Assembly (NCBI GenBank): GCA_021775755.1
Contig: JAJFHE010000011.1
Coordinates: 1-40,570, forward strand
Length of the DNA: 40,570 nucleotides
Direction: 5' to 3'
Source of the DNA: Hyphomicrobiales bacterium
GTDB taxonomy: Bacteria; Pseudomonadota; Alphaproteobacteria; Rhizobiales; JAJFHB01
In this document: positions 30,318 to 39,073 of the stretch, piece by piece
Layout: the number at the start of each line of letters is the position of its first letter
Numbering within the stretch: position 1 is the stretch's first letter
The notes under the pieces: generated by a model
The model's database searches: none
What the model was told of the DNA's origin: nothing
The model's input: only the letters and a program-made list of their open reading frames with translations
Translations under genes and position numbers: made by a program

Positions 30318-31115
30318 TCAGTTGACCCAGCCGGAAATCAGGCGCGGCTGATCGGGGTCCGCATCGCCGGTCGCCATGGTAAATTGCTCCGGCACTTCGT
30401 CCTGCGAATTGAAGAACACGTAGCGCTGATCGACGACGCCGGCCACGGGCGGCACACGGTTTTCCTCGAAGTGGTCGTAACCCTCTTTGAGGTTGCGCCA
30501 GAAGTCGTACCATTCGTTGTCGCGGTAAAGCGCCAGATTCTCGTCCGACAGCGGGAATGGAAAGGCATGTACGGGGAATCGGTCCTGCCCGGCGACAAAG
30601 GCCTCGCGGGCGAGCGCGAAGATCTCTTCGACGTTTTCATTCGTCACCGCGTAACAGCCCGCCGAACTGCACCCGCCATGCACCATCAGGTGCGCGCCGG
30701 TGCGCTCATGCACGAGATCGTATTCGTTCGGGTAACCCATGTTGAAGGACAAGTGATAGCGGCTGTTCGGGTTCATCTGCGATGCGGTCACCACGTAGAA
30801 ACCTTCCGGCGCCTGCTTGTCGCCTTCACGTTGCTTGGGCCCGAGATCGCCGGACCAGTAACAGATATTATAGGACTTGAATTGGACGTAGGTCCCGGAC
30901 GCCTGCTGCAGCCAGACTTCCAGCTGCGCGTCCTGCTTGAAGATTCGCACGAACATCGCCGCCCCCGGCGAAAGCCCCTTTTCGGTAAGCAGTGCCTTGG
31001 TTTCGTCGGACAGGGGGGTGAGGTGCTTGGGCGTGCCGAGACAGCCGGACAGCCCAAGCGCTGCGGCAAGCGATACTCCCGTGACGATGAAGTGGCGTCT
31101 TTTCACTTTCCCCAT
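30318..31115 (-). CDS. L,D-transpeptidase lipoprotein (YkuD/YafK type), paralog 1
   Basis: Predicted periplasmic L,D-transpeptidase domain enzyme of 265 residues. The signal sequence ends in a lipobox (LSGC), so it is probably lipid-anchored. The YkuD core includes VRIFKQDAQLEVWL, SGDLGPKQREGDKQAPEGFY and the catalytic motif HGGCSSAGCYA with nucleophile C154. YafK/YnhG relatives attach or detach Braun-type lipoprotein or form 3-3 cross-links; which applies is unknown. The gene lies 72 bp downstream of paralog 2 on the same strand, suggesting a tandem duplication in one operon. Confidence 0.9.
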   Translation of the reverse strand: MGKVKRRHFIVTGVSLAAALGLSGCLGTPKHLTPLSDETKALLTEKGLSPGAAMFVRIFKQDAQLEVWLQQASGTYVQFKSYNICYWSGDLGPKQREGDKQAPEGFYVVTASQMNPNSRYHLSFNMGYPNEYDLVHERTGAHLMVHGGCSSAGCYAVTNENVEEIFALAREAFVAGQDRFPVHAFPFPLSDENLALYRDNEWYDFWRNLKEGYDHFEENRVPPVAGVVDQRYVFFNSQDEVPEQFTMATGDADPDQPRLISGWVN

Positions 31116-31187
31116 CCAAAACTTTGACCGTGTGGGCGCCCATGAAACAGCGTCAAGCTTACCATTTCCTTAGGAAACCGAAGCCCC

Positions 31188-31901
31188 TCACCGCATGGCG
31201 AATTCATAGCGTCCATCGCCCGTATGAACCCGCGGCGGAACGCCGCTTTCTTCGAATGCATCATAGCCCGGTTTCAGGTCGTTCCAGAAATCAATCCACT
31301 GCGATCCCGCATGGCGGGCGAGGTTTTCCGCGCTCATGCGGAACGGAAAGATATGCACCGCTACGGCCTCCTGGCCCGCATCGAGAGCTGCCTCGACAAG
31401 CCGGTAAATATCGTCGACGCCCGCATCCGTCATCGCATAACAGCCGATCGAGGAGCATCCGCCATGCACCATGAGAAAGGAACCGGTACGCCCGAGCGAA
31501 CGGTCGAACGCATTGGGAAACCCAAGATTGAAGGACAGGTGGTGGCGGCTGTTGGGATTGAGGCTCGCACGCCTCACGCTGTAAAAGCCCTCCGGGCTCT
31601 GGCGGTCGCCTTCACGCAGCTTCGGCCCGAGCCTGCCGGACCAGCGGCAAATCTCATAGGTCCGGAACAACCGGTAGGAAGACGCATCGCGGACCCAAAG
31701 TTCGAGCTCGGAACTTTGCTTGAAGATCCTGATGAACACCGGCTGGCCCATCTCAAGCCCCGCCTTGCCAAGCCGCACCTCAAGCGCGGCCGCACGGCCG
31801 GGTTCGGCATAGTTGGTGTATAGCGATACCAGCATCTGGCGCTGCCAGAGCGCTGCCGCTGCAATCACAAAGATCAGAGAAAGAAGCACAATTCGTTTCA
31901 T
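31188..31901 (-). CDS. L,D-transpeptidase family protein (YkuD/YafK type), paralog 2
   Basis: Second YafK-like protein, 237 residues, anchored by an N-terminal membrane segment (MKRIVLLSLIFVIAAAALW) rather than a lipobox. Core motifs parallel paralog 1: FIRIFKQSSELELWV, SGRLGPKLREGDRQSPEGFY and HGGCSSIGCYA with nucleophile C154. The frame is open to an ATG at 31928, but AGGA about 8 nt before the ATG at 31901 favours the shorter form. That choice puts the catalytic cysteine at the same residue number in both paralogs. It is downstream of accA but separated from it by a terminator. Confidence 0.9.
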   Translation of the reverse strand: MKRIVLLSLIFVIAAAALWQRQMLVSLYTNYAEPGRAAALEVRLGKAGLEMGQPVFIRIFKQSSELELWVRDASSYRLFRTYEICRWSGRLGPKLREGDRQSPEGFYSVRRASLNPNSRHHLSFNLGFPNAFDRSLGRTGSFLMVHGGCSSIGCYAMTDAGVDDIYRLVEAALDAGQEAVAVHIFPFRMSAENLARHAGSQWIDFWNDLKPGYDAFEESGVPPRVHTGDGRYEFAMR

Positions 31902-31934
31902 CTGCCGGTTCCTGCAAGATCCAGACATTGAACG

Positions 31935-31952
31935 AAAAAACCGGGCGGTTTT
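31935..31952 (-). terminator. Intrinsic terminator after accA
   Basis: Read leftwards, AAAACC (31952-31947), loop GCCC and GGTTTT form a 6-bp hairpin whose 3' arm runs into further T residues. It lies about 25 nt past the accA stop and before the L,D-transpeptidase start, so the two are probably separate transcription units. Confidence 0.65.
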
Positions 31953-31975
31953 GTGTCAAGCCGTTAGCGGCGCTG

Positions 31976-32938
31976 TCAGGTCGACGGCAGCGAGCGGCCC
32001 ATATCGAGGAACTTTGCGCGGCGGGTCTTGCGCAGATCGTCGGGCGCCAACCCGTCCATGGTCGCAAATTCCCTGGCAATCGCCTCACCCGCCAGCTTGA
32101 CCGTTTCCGCCGGGTTCCGGTGCGCTCCGCCGACCGGTTCATCCACAATGGCGTCGATAACACCCAGCTTCTTCAGGTGCTTTGCCGTCACTTTCATAGC
32201 CGTTGCCGCGTCTTCGGCCCGCGTTGAATCGCGCCACAGGATCGATGCCGACGCTTCCGGCGAGGCCACCGTGTAGATCGAGTGTTCGAGCATCAGCACC
32301 TTGTTGGCCGTGGCAATGGCGACCGCGCCGCCGGACCCGCCTTCGCCGATGATCAGGGCGACATGCGGCACGCCCAGCGCGAGACAACAATCCGTCGAGC
32401 GGGCAATGGCTTCCGACTGTCCGCGCTCTTCCGCGCCAATGCCCGGATAAGCACCCGCCGTGTCGACAATGGTGATCACCGGCACGGCAAACTTGTCGGC
32501 AAGCTCCATGAGCCGCACCGCCTTGCGGTAGCCCTCTGGCCGCGCCATGCCGAAATTGTGGCGCAGCCGGCTTTGCGTATCGTTGCCTTTTTCCTGACCG
32601 ATCACCATAACCGAACCGCCCTTGAAGCGCCCGAGACCGCCGATGATCGCATGGTCTTCGGCAAACTTGCGGTCACCGGCCAGTGGCGTGAACTCCGCAA
32701 TGAGGCCGTCGATATAGTCGGAAAAATGCGGCCGCTCGGGGTGGCGCGCAACTTGCGTCTTCTGCCACGGTTTCAGGTTGGTGTAGATTTCCTGCAGGCT
32801 CTTGGCGGCCTTTTCCTCAAGCTGCTTGACCTCTTCGGAAATGGCCGCCGAAGACTCATCGTCCGACAGCGCGCGCAACTCGGCGATCTTGCCTTCTAGT
32901 TCGGCGACCGGTTTTTCGAAGTCGAGATAAGTACGCAT
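31976..32938 (-). CDS. accA: Acetyl-CoA carboxylase carboxyltransferase subunit alpha
   Basis: With AccD it forms the carboxyltransferase of acetyl-CoA carboxylase, making malonyl-CoA for fatty-acid synthesis. The 320-residue protein starts with the conserved [15 protein letters not shown] and has the carboxyltransferase signatures [25 protein letters not shown]-like [16 protein letters not shown] and [17 protein letters not shown] one codon upstream is possible but less likely. It lies about 130 bp downstream of xerD and ends at an intrinsic terminator. Confidence 0.98.
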   Translation of the reverse strand: MRTYLDFEKPVAELEGKIAELRALSDDESSAAISEEVKQLEEKAAKSLQEIYTNLKPWQKTQVARHPERPHFSDYIDGLIAEFTPLAGDRKFAEDHAIIGGLGRFKGGSVMVIGQEKGNDTQSRLRHNFGMARPEGYRKAVRLMELADKFAVPVITIVDTAGAYPGIGAEERGQSEAIARSTDCCLALGVPHVALIIGEGGSGGAVAIATANKVLMLEHSIYTVASPEASASILWRDSTRAEDAATAMKVTAKHLKKLGVIDAIVDEPVGGAHRNPAETVKLAGEAIAREFATMDGLAPDDLRKTRRAKFLDMGRSLPST

Positions 32939-33071
32939 CAAAAAGTCGAACCCGGCGGTTCAGGAAAAGGGTCGGTTGGGCACACGAAACATGTGCTCCG
33001 CGGGCGCGCGTGGAACCTGACGGCGAACGAGGTTTCTGTCAACAAGGATTGCATGGGATTTGCGTTCCCGG

Positions 33072-34004
33072 TCAGGGCGCGCGCGACGCGAGGGGATGAT
33101 GATCGTGCACCAGCCGCTTCAGGCGTTCATCGAGAACGTGCGTGTAGATCTGGGTGGTTGAAATGTCGGCATGTCCGAGCATCTGCTGCACCGCCCTCAG
33201 GTCCGCGCCGTTGGCGAGCAGATGGCTCGCAAACGCGTGCCGTAGCACATGCGGGGAAATCTTATCGGACGCAAGCCCGGCCCGCGCCGCGGCGCTCTTC
33301 AGTTCCTGCGCAAAGCGCTGCCGCGTCAGATGACCGCTTTTCGATGAAGACGGGAACAGCCAGTCCGTTGCGCGTTGCTTTTCGTTGCCGAATTCTTCAA
33401 GCGCCTTCACGTAGGCCAACGTTGCCTCACGCGCCGCCGCACTCAAGGGCACAAGCCGCTCGCGCCCGCCCTTGCCGCGCACCGTGATGAAGCGATCATC
33501 GCTCAGAACCGCGCGCTTTTTTAAGGTGACGAGTTCGGAGACCCGCAGGCCCGTTGCGTACAGGATCTCCAGCATACAATGCAGCCGCAGCGCCTTTAGA
33601 CCGGCGCGTCCCGACACGGCTCCGGCGTGATGCGATGTCGCCGCGAGCAGGGCGGTGACGTCTTCCTCGCGCAGCACCTTGGGCAACGGGCGCGGCAGTT
33701 TCGGGCTCGACACAACGCTCATAGGGTTGTCGGTGCGCGTGCCTTCCGAATAGAGAAACTTGTAAAACTGCCGCAGGGCCGATACGCGCCGTGCAGATGT
33801 CGACGCGGCAAGGCCCGCCGCATGGAGTGCTGAAAGATAGGCTTCGACATCTCCGGTAGCGGCCTTTTCGAGCCCCGCCCCGCGCGCCGCGGCGAACGCG
33901 GCATAGTCCGTCAGGTCGCGCCTGTAGGACTCAAGCGTGTTCATCGCCGCACCACGCTCGGCACTCAACATCTCAAGAAAGGCTTCTATGAGGTGAAGGC
34001 CCAT
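33072..34004 (-). CDS. xerD: Site-specific tyrosine recombinase XerD
   Basis: Resolves chromosome dimers at dif together with XerC. The protein (310 residues) has an N-terminal SAM-like core-binding domain (about 1-90) and a C-terminal catalytic domain. Catalytic residues are visible: Arg in [12 protein letters not shown], Lys in [17 protein letters not shown], His in LGHADIST and nucleophilic Tyr in TQIYTHV. The frame is open to 34076, but the ATG at 34004 gives the usual XerD start ([13 protein letters not shown]) and avoids overlap with the small membrane-protein gene. XerC is less likely given that start and the neighbours aroK and accA. Confidence 0.93.
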   Translation of the reverse strand: MGLHLIEAFLEMLSAERGAAMNTLESYRRDLTDYAAFAAARGAGLEKAATGDVEAYLSALHAAGLAASTSARRVSALRQFYKFLYSEGTRTDNPMSVVSSPKLPRPLPKVLREEDVTALLAATSHHAGAVSGRAGLKALRLHCMLEILYATGLRVSELVTLKKRAVLSDDRFITVRGKGGRERLVPLSAAAREATLAYVKALEEFGNEKQRATDWLFPSSSKSGHLTRQRFAQELKSAAARAGLASDKISPHVLRHAFASHLLANGADLRAVQQMLGHADISTTQIYTHVLDERLKRLVHDHHPLASRAP

Positions 34005-34017
34005 CGGGCCGCCGCCG

Positions 34018-34161
34018 CTACCTTGCGAATCTGTCGCGCGGTATCGGTTTGACGATTTCTGTTGGTTCCGGTTCAAAGACTGTTCCCAGCATATAAAGAG
34101 CGCCGTAGCCGAGCGCCCCCAGTATGATAAGAATCAAAATTAAACGGATCGTTGCCGGCAT
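34018..34161 (-). CDS. Small single-span membrane protein upstream of xerD
   Basis: A 47-residue protein, [15 protein letters not shown] followed by more hydrophobic residues up to about 30. The tail is [19 protein letters not shown] recall similar tiny membrane proteins between aroK and xerD in Hyphomicrobiales, sometimes mislabelled as histidine kinase. It stops 13 bp before xerD, so co-transcription is likely. GGAGG lies 12 nt upstream of the chosen ATG; an ATG at 34206 is also in frame. Function unknown. Confidence 0.6.
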   Translation of the reverse strand: MPATIRLILILIILGALGYGALYMLGTVFEPEPTEIVKPIPRDRFAR

Positions 34162-34428
34162 TCTGACCCAAGACCTCCAAACGCCCGTGAACCCCAAACG
34201 CCGCACCCGCCATGGCCGCGCTTAGCTCCCCCGATGGCGTTGTCAGATCCACTGCCACCAGTACAAAGAGTATACTTGCACGACACCTCAGTGCTTCGCA
34301 ATTGCACATCTCATGAAAGCTTGCCCGGAGCGTACGGCAATCGCCGCGAGCATTCACCCTCACGCGGAAGGGTAGGCGGGCCCCAAACCGGTTCCGCGTG
34401 AAAGTGAAAGCGTCTAGGGTCGGGATCC

Positions 34429-35034
34429 ATGCACAGAAAGAAAAAATCATCCAGTGCCCGGCGCAACCCCAAGGTGCGCAAAATCATGCGTTTCGCGGGC
34501 GAGCGGAGCATTGTGATGGTGGGCCTGATGGGCGCGGGAAAAACCTCTGTCGGGCGCCGTCTCGCCGTCAAGCTCGGCGTGCCCTTTCTTGACGCGGACG
34601 CTGAAATTGAAAAGGCGGCGGGAAAATCCATTCCCGAAATCTTTGCCGACCACGGCGAGGAAAGTTTCCGCTCCGGCGAGAGCAAAGTCATTTCGCGGCT
34701 TCTGGAGTGCGGACCGCAGGTTCTCGCAACCGGCGGCGGCGCCTTCATGAATGCCGAAACGCGCGGCAACGTCGCGGAAAACGGCATTTCGGTCTGGCTG
34801 CGCGCCGAATTGCCCCTGCTTCTGCAACGCGTGGCCAGGCGTTCAAACCGCCCGCTGCTCCACGGCAAAGATCCCGAGACGGTCATGCGGGCGCTGATGG
34901 ACGAGCGCTATCCCGTTTACGAACTCGCCGATATTACCGTTGAGAGCCGCGATGTGCCGCACGATGCGATCGTTGCCGATACCATTGCCGCGCTTGCACG
35001 ATTTGCCGATGCCGGGCCGGAAAACCCCGAGTGA
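34429..35034 (+). CDS. aroK: Shikimate kinase
   Basis: Phosphorylates shikimate at O3 with ATP, fifth step of the shikimate pathway. The 201-residue protein has a basic N-terminal extension (about 1-25), then Walker A GLMGAGKTSVG with K38. Shikimate-binding residues are in DADAEIEKAAG and FRSGESKV, the glycine motif is ATGGGAF, and the lid region is RRSNRPLLHG. The C-terminal helix ends at GPENPE. It is followed by aroB after 90 bp, the common aroK-aroB order. A 267-bp gap upstream, shared with the divergent small membrane-protein gene, should hold its promoter. Confidence 0.96.
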   Translation: MHRKKKSSSARRNPKVRKIMRFAGERSIVMVGLMGAGKTSVGRRLAVKLGVPFLDADAEIEKAAGKSIPEIFADHGEESFRSGESKVISRLLECGPQVLATGGGAFMNAETRGNVAENGISVWLRAELPLLLQRVARRSNRPLLHGKDPETVMRALMDERYPVYELADITVESRDVPHDAIVADTIAALARFADAGPENPE

Positions 35035-35124
35035 ACGCGCCAGCTGGCGCATCGCGCCCTTTACCAACTTTGCGAAAACCTTACGCCCCGATTGACCTTG
35101 AAACAAAGGCGGGCCATATCTGCC

Positions 35125-36279
35125 ATGAGTGCCATGAACACACATTCCAACACCACTGCTTCCGGCGGGCCGCGCGAGGTTATCGTCGATCTTGGTGCGC
35201 GCAGCTATCCGATCGTCATCGGTCCGGGTCTCCTTGAGCGCGCGGGCAGCCTGATTGCCGGTCACCTGCGGCGGCCGAAAACCGCAATCGTCACCGATGA
35301 AAACGTTGCCGCGCTTCATCTGGAGACGCTGGTCTCCACGCTTGAACGCGAAGGCATCGACACCTCGGCCATTAAGGTGCCCGCCGGCGAACAGAGCAAA
35401 TGCTTCACCGAACTGGCGCGCGTCTCCGATGCCCTGCTTGAGGCCGGTATCGAGCGCTCCGATACGATCATCGCGTTTGGCGGCGGCGTGGTTGGCGATC
35501 TTGCCGGCTTTGCGGCGGCGATCCTGCGGCGCGGCGTAAATTTCATCCAGATCCCGACAAGCCTGCTCGCCCAGGTCGACAGCTCCGTCGGCGGCAAAAC
35601 CGGCATCGACATGTCGTCGGGCAAGAACCTGATCGGTGCATTCCACCAGCCGGTTCTGGTCATCGCCGACACAGGACTTCTGAATACGCTGCCCGAGCGC
35701 GAGTTCCGCGCCGGTTATGCCGAAGTCGTCAAATACGGGTTGATCAACGACGCAGCGTTCTACGACTGGCTAGACACGAACTGGCGCGCCATTGCCTGCG
35801 GCGACACAGCGGCACGCATGCATGTCGTTGAATCGAGCTGCCGTGCCAAGGCCGCCATTGTCGCCGCCGATGAGCGCGAGCACGGGCAGCGCGCGCTCCT
35901 CAACCTCGGCCACACCTTCGGCCACGCGTTCGAGGCCGCGACCGGATACTCCGACCGCCTCCTGCACGGCGAGGCGGTGGCGCTCGGCATGGTTCTGGCG
36001 CACGGGTTTTCCGCTCATCTCGGGCTGTGCGCCCAGGAACTGACCGGCCGCGTCGCGGCACATCTGGAAAAGGCCGGCCTGCCGGTGCGACTCGACCAGA
36101 TCAACGGACACCTGCCGCCGCCCACCGAGCTTCTTAACATCATGCGCCAGGACAAAAAGACCGAGGCCGGAAAGCTCACCTTCATTCTGACGCGCGGCGT
36201 CGGCGAAGCATTCGTTGCCAAGGATGTCGGCGACGATGACGTGCTGGCATATCTCAACCAGGTGCCGGAACTGCAATGA
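35125..36279 (+). CDS. aroB: 3-dehydroquinate synthase
   Basis: Converts DAHP to 3-dehydroquinate, second step of the shikimate pathway, with NAD and a divalent metal (zinc or cobalt). NAD-binding signatures are IAFGGGVVGDLAGFAAA and PTSLLAQVDSSVGGKTGI. Metal ligands lie in EVVKYGLI, LNLGHTFGHAFE and LLHGEAVALGM. With the ATG at 35125 it has 384 residues. A TTG at 35092 and an ATG at 35134 are alternatives. It overlaps the next gene by the four bases ATGA. Confidence 0.97.
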   Translation: MSAMNTHSNTTASGGPREVIVDLGARSYPIVIGPGLLERAGSLIAGHLRRPKTAIVTDENVAALHLETLVSTLEREGIDTSAIKVPAGEQSKCFTELARVSDALLEAGIERSDTIIAFGGGVVGDLAGFAAAILRRGVNFIQIPTSLLAQVDSSVGGKTGIDMSSGKNLIGAFHQPVLVIADTGLLNTLPEREFRAGYAEVVKYGLINDAAFYDWLDTNWRAIACGDTAARMHVVESSCRAKAAIVAADEREHGQRALLNLGHTFGHAFEAATGYSDRLLHGEAVALGMVLAHGFSAHLGLCAQELTGRVAAHLEKAGLPVRLDQINGHLPPPTELLNIMRQDKKTEAGKLTFILTRGVGEAFVAKDVGDDDVLAYLNQVPELQ

Positions 36280-37556
36280 CACTGACCTACGCCATATTGG
36301 GCGCCCTTATCGTCGGCCTGCTTGTGTTGTCGGCATTCTTTTCAGGTTCCGAAACCGCTTTGACGGCGACATCGCGCGCACGCATTCACCAATTGCAGCG
36401 CCGCGGCCACAAGCGCGCCAAGGTCGTTCAGCAGCTCATTGAAGCGCGTGAACAGCTCATTGGCGCCATCCTGCTCGGCAACAATCTTGTCAATATTCTC
36501 GCCTCGGCACTCACCACCAGCGTGTTCGTGCAGCTGTTCGGTAATGCCGGCGTTGCCTATGCGACGGTTATCATGACGGCGCTCGTCCTGATTTTCGCAG
36601 AAGTCCTGCCCAAAACCTACGCCATCGCCAATGCCGACCGCGCAGCGCTTGCAATCGCCCTGCCGATCCGCACCGTCGTCGCGGTTTTCGGGCCTGTAAC
36701 TTCGGCCGTTCAGTTCATCGTGCGCCGGACCCTGCGCATGTTCGGCGCCGATATTGACGACACAACGGAAGTGCTGTCACCGCATGATGAACTGCGCGGC
36801 GCCATTGAGTTGCATCACCGCGAGGGCGCCGTCGTTAAAACCGACAAGGACATGCTCGGCGGCATACTCGACCTGCACGATCTCGAAGTCTTCGATGTCA
36901 TGGTGCACCGTACGAAAATGGAAACCGCCGACGTCGCCACCAAGCCTGCCGATATCGTCGATCATGTGCTGAATTCGGGCTTCACCCGCGTGCCTGTGTG
37001 GCGCGACGACCAGGACAACATCATCGGCACGCTGCATGCCAAGGATCTCCTGAAAGCTCTCGCCGACGAAAAGGGCGATGTCGGCAAGCTCGATATTGAG
37101 GCTCTGTGCACACAGGCCTGGTTCGTGCCGGAAAGCACACCCGTGGTTGCCCAGCTCAATGCGTTTTTGAAACGCAAAAGCCATTTCGCCATTGTCGTCG
37201 ACGAGTATGGCGAGGTCATGGGGCTGGTGACGCTGGAAGACATTCTTGAAGAGATCGTCGGCGAGATCGTTGACGAGTACGACGCCCCGACAAGCGGCGT
37301 GCGCCCGCAGCCCGATGGTTCCGTCACCGTCGACGGCACCGTGCCGATCCGCGATCTCAATCGCGCCATGGACTGGGAGCTTTCAGACGATGAGGCGACC
37401 ACCATCGCCGGACTTGTCATTCACGAGGCGCAGATGATCCCCGATGTCGGCCAGGCGTTCAATTTCCACGGCTTCAAGTTCGAAGTCCTGCGCCGCCGCC
37501 GCAACCAGATCACAACGCTGCGCGTCACACCGATCCGCAGCGTCGCGGTCACCTAG
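36276..37556 (+). CDS. CNNM / CorC-HlyC family transporter or ion-homeostasis protein
   Basis: Membrane protein of 426 residues. An N-terminal DUF21/CNNM domain (about 1-150) contains LSAFFSGSETALTATSRARI and AEVLPKTYAI. A CBS pair (about 205-330) contains TRVPVWRDDQDNIIG and IVVDEYGEVMGLVTLEDILE. The CorC_HlyC domain is at about 345-420. CNNM homologs export Mg2+ or regulate its transport; that role is family knowledge. It is coupled to aroB by an ATGA overlap, though it has no evident part in the shikimate pathway. Its last 8 bp overlap the converging PhyH gene. Confidence 0.94.
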   Translation: MTLTYAILGALIVGLLVLSAFFSGSETALTATSRARIHQLQRRGHKRAKVVQQLIEAREQLIGAILLGNNLVNILASALTTSVFVQLFGNAGVAYATVIMTALVLIFAEVLPKTYAIANADRAALAIALPIRTVVAVFGPVTSAVQFIVRRTLRMFGADIDDTTEVLSPHDELRGAIELHHREGAVVKTDKDMLGGILDLHDLEVFDVMVHRTKMETADVATKPADIVDHVLNSGFTRVPVWRDDQDNIIGTLHAKDLLKALADEKGDVGKLDIEALCTQAWFVPESTPVVAQLNAFLKRKSHFAIVVDEYGEVMGLVTLEDILEEIVGEIVDEYDAPTSGVRPQPDGSVTVDGTVPIRDLNRAMDWELSDDEATTIAGLVIHEAQMIPDVGQAFNFHGFKFEVLRRRRNQITTLRVTPIRSVAVT

Positions 37557-38454
37557 TCCAGGCAACCGGAAACCATTTCTCCGGCAAATCGTCACCGGTC
37601 GACAGGCCGATATCCGTCAGCGGCGGCGATAGTTCGCCCGGGCGCTGCAGATAGTGGGCGCCATCGCCCAGGAACCGTGCGGAGAACGCCCGCCGTCTTT
37701 GCTTCAGTTTGCCAGCGGTCGTGCCGTGTAGCGTGCGGTAGTCGAACACCAGAACGTCGCCGGCCTTCAAAGGCCAGCTGACGATCTCGAAGCTGCCGCG
37801 GTCGGCCTCGATGTCCGGCACCGGTTCCATTGATGCATCGTCGGTATTGAAGTCTTCACCGCCCGCAAATACGCGCGGATAGAACAGCTTCTCCCAGCGG
37901 TGGGAGCCGGTAACAAACTGCACGGCCACATCCGGCGGCGTGTCGTCGAGCGCGACATAGACGGACGCGGTAAGCGGTCCGTCAACACAGTAGTAGGGCA
38001 TGTCCTGGTGCCACGGTGTCGCTTTCGCCGTACCGGGTTCTTTGGCAAACACATGCTCGTGAAAGAGTTGCGCCGAATTCGAACCCATCAACCGGCCGGC
38101 AAGAGATGCCGCGGGAGAGTTCGACAGGAAGTCGAGAAACTCAGGCACCCGGTGCCAGTTGCAATAGCAGTCAAAGAACCGCCCCGGTTCGCCGGCAACG
38201 GTGCTTTCGCACGGAAACGCGTAGGCGTTCGGAGTCTTCAAAATGCGCTCAAGACCAGCGCGCAGCGGCCCGACCCACTCTTCGGCCGCACCCGGCACGC
38301 GGACAACGCCGCGTTCCTTGTACTCGTTGACAAGCTCCGGGCCGACCGGAATGTCGTTTCTGTTTCCCGGTTCGCAAACCGCCGCCACCGCCGCCTGTTC
38401 CGGACGCCAGTCGACAGTCCATTCATTAAACTGGCTGCCGCCGCCTTGTTGCAT
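37549..38454 (-). CDS. Phytanoyl-CoA dioxygenase (PhyH) family protein
   Basis: Non-haem Fe(II)/2-oxoglutarate dioxygenase of 301 residues. The iron-binding HxD is in TPWHQDMPYYC, the distal His in FDYRTLHGTTAG, and the 2-oxoglutarate Arg probably in RRRAFSARFLGD. The substrate is unknown; relatives hydroxylate lipids, ectoine or natural products. The frame runs up to 38634, but the ATG at 38454 has GGAG 7 nt upstream and the extra region is basic and unlike the family. It lies 58 bp downstream of the acetyltransferase gene and overlaps the CNNM gene tail-to-tail by 8 bp. Confidence 0.88.
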   Translation of the reverse strand: MQQGGGSQFNEWTVDWRPEQAAVAAVCEPGNRNDIPVGPELVNEYKERGVVRVPGAAEEWVGPLRAGLERILKTPNAYAFPCESTVAGEPGRFFDCYCNWHRVPEFLDFLSNSPAASLAGRLMGSNSAQLFHEHVFAKEPGTAKATPWHQDMPYYCVDGPLTASVYVALDDTPPDVAVQFVTGSHRWEKLFYPRVFAGGEDFNTDDASMEPVPDIEADRGSFEIVSWPLKAGDVLVFDYRTLHGTTAGKLKQRRRAFSARFLGDGAHYLQRPGELSPPLTDIGLSTGDDLPEKWFPVAWTR

Positions 38455-38512
38455 GTTTCTGCTCCATGAGTTCCATAACGCGTGTCTGGTTGACAACCGA
38501 GAAGCACCAGCC

Positions 38513-38965
38513 TTAAGGCGGCGGGCTCGTCTCACCTGACCACGCCAGAGCCGCAGCGCTCGCCGGACAAAGATCCGCGAACTGACGCGACTGCGCAATT
38601 CCCCGCGGCACGGCGGTACGGTCCACCGGCTCAAACCCCCGGTCCAGAAAAAACTGCTCGGCCGTTTCGGTCAGCAGATAGAGGCCGCGTACGTGCGCTT
38701 CGCCTGCCTTTTCGCACAATGCTTGAACCAGATCAGACCCAAGAGAGCGCCCGCGCTGGTCACTGCGCACCACACACGAGCGCAATATCGCATCGGGCGC
38801 ATGCCACTCCAGACCGCCTGCACACACAAGATGTCCCTCCGCGTCGCGCGCGCCAAAAAAAGAGCGACCTTCTTCCGCGAGATCGGAAGTCGGCAGCGCC
38901 GCGGCAACCAGAAGGTCGATAAACTCCCTGTCGGTGCCGTCAATCGCTTCGAGTTTCAGCTGCAT
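38513..38965 (-). CDS. GNAT-family acetyltransferase, ArsN2-like
   Basis: A 150-residue GNAT protein. The acetyl-CoA loop reads QRGRSLGSDLV, followed by GLYLLTETAEQFFLDRGFE and QFADLCPASA. This C-terminal pattern is typical of ArsN2, N-acetyltransferases often found in arsenic-resistance operons. No ars genes are nearby, so the substrate may be another amine. The ATG at 38965 gives the family N-terminus; a GTG four codons earlier is possible. The longer frame reaching 39697 would run antisense through the flavoprotein gene and is rejected. It is divergent from the flavoprotein gene with 108 bp between. Confidence 0.83.
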   Translation of the reverse strand: MQLKLEAIDGTDREFIDLLVAAALPTSDLAEEGRSFFGARDAEGHLVCAGGLEWHAPDAILRSCVVRSDQRGRSLGSDLVQALCEKAGEAHVRGLYLLTETAEQFFLDRGFEPVDRTAVPRGIAQSRQFADLCPASAAALAWSGETSPPP

Positions 38966-39073
38966 GGGCGTTCGCACTGCCGTTCCGCTCGCTGAAACGC
39001 TACCGCAATTGCGCCTCAATGCCCAGTTAGGTGATTTCGGATGTCGAACGCCCCGGGGACGAAGGAGAGCGGC

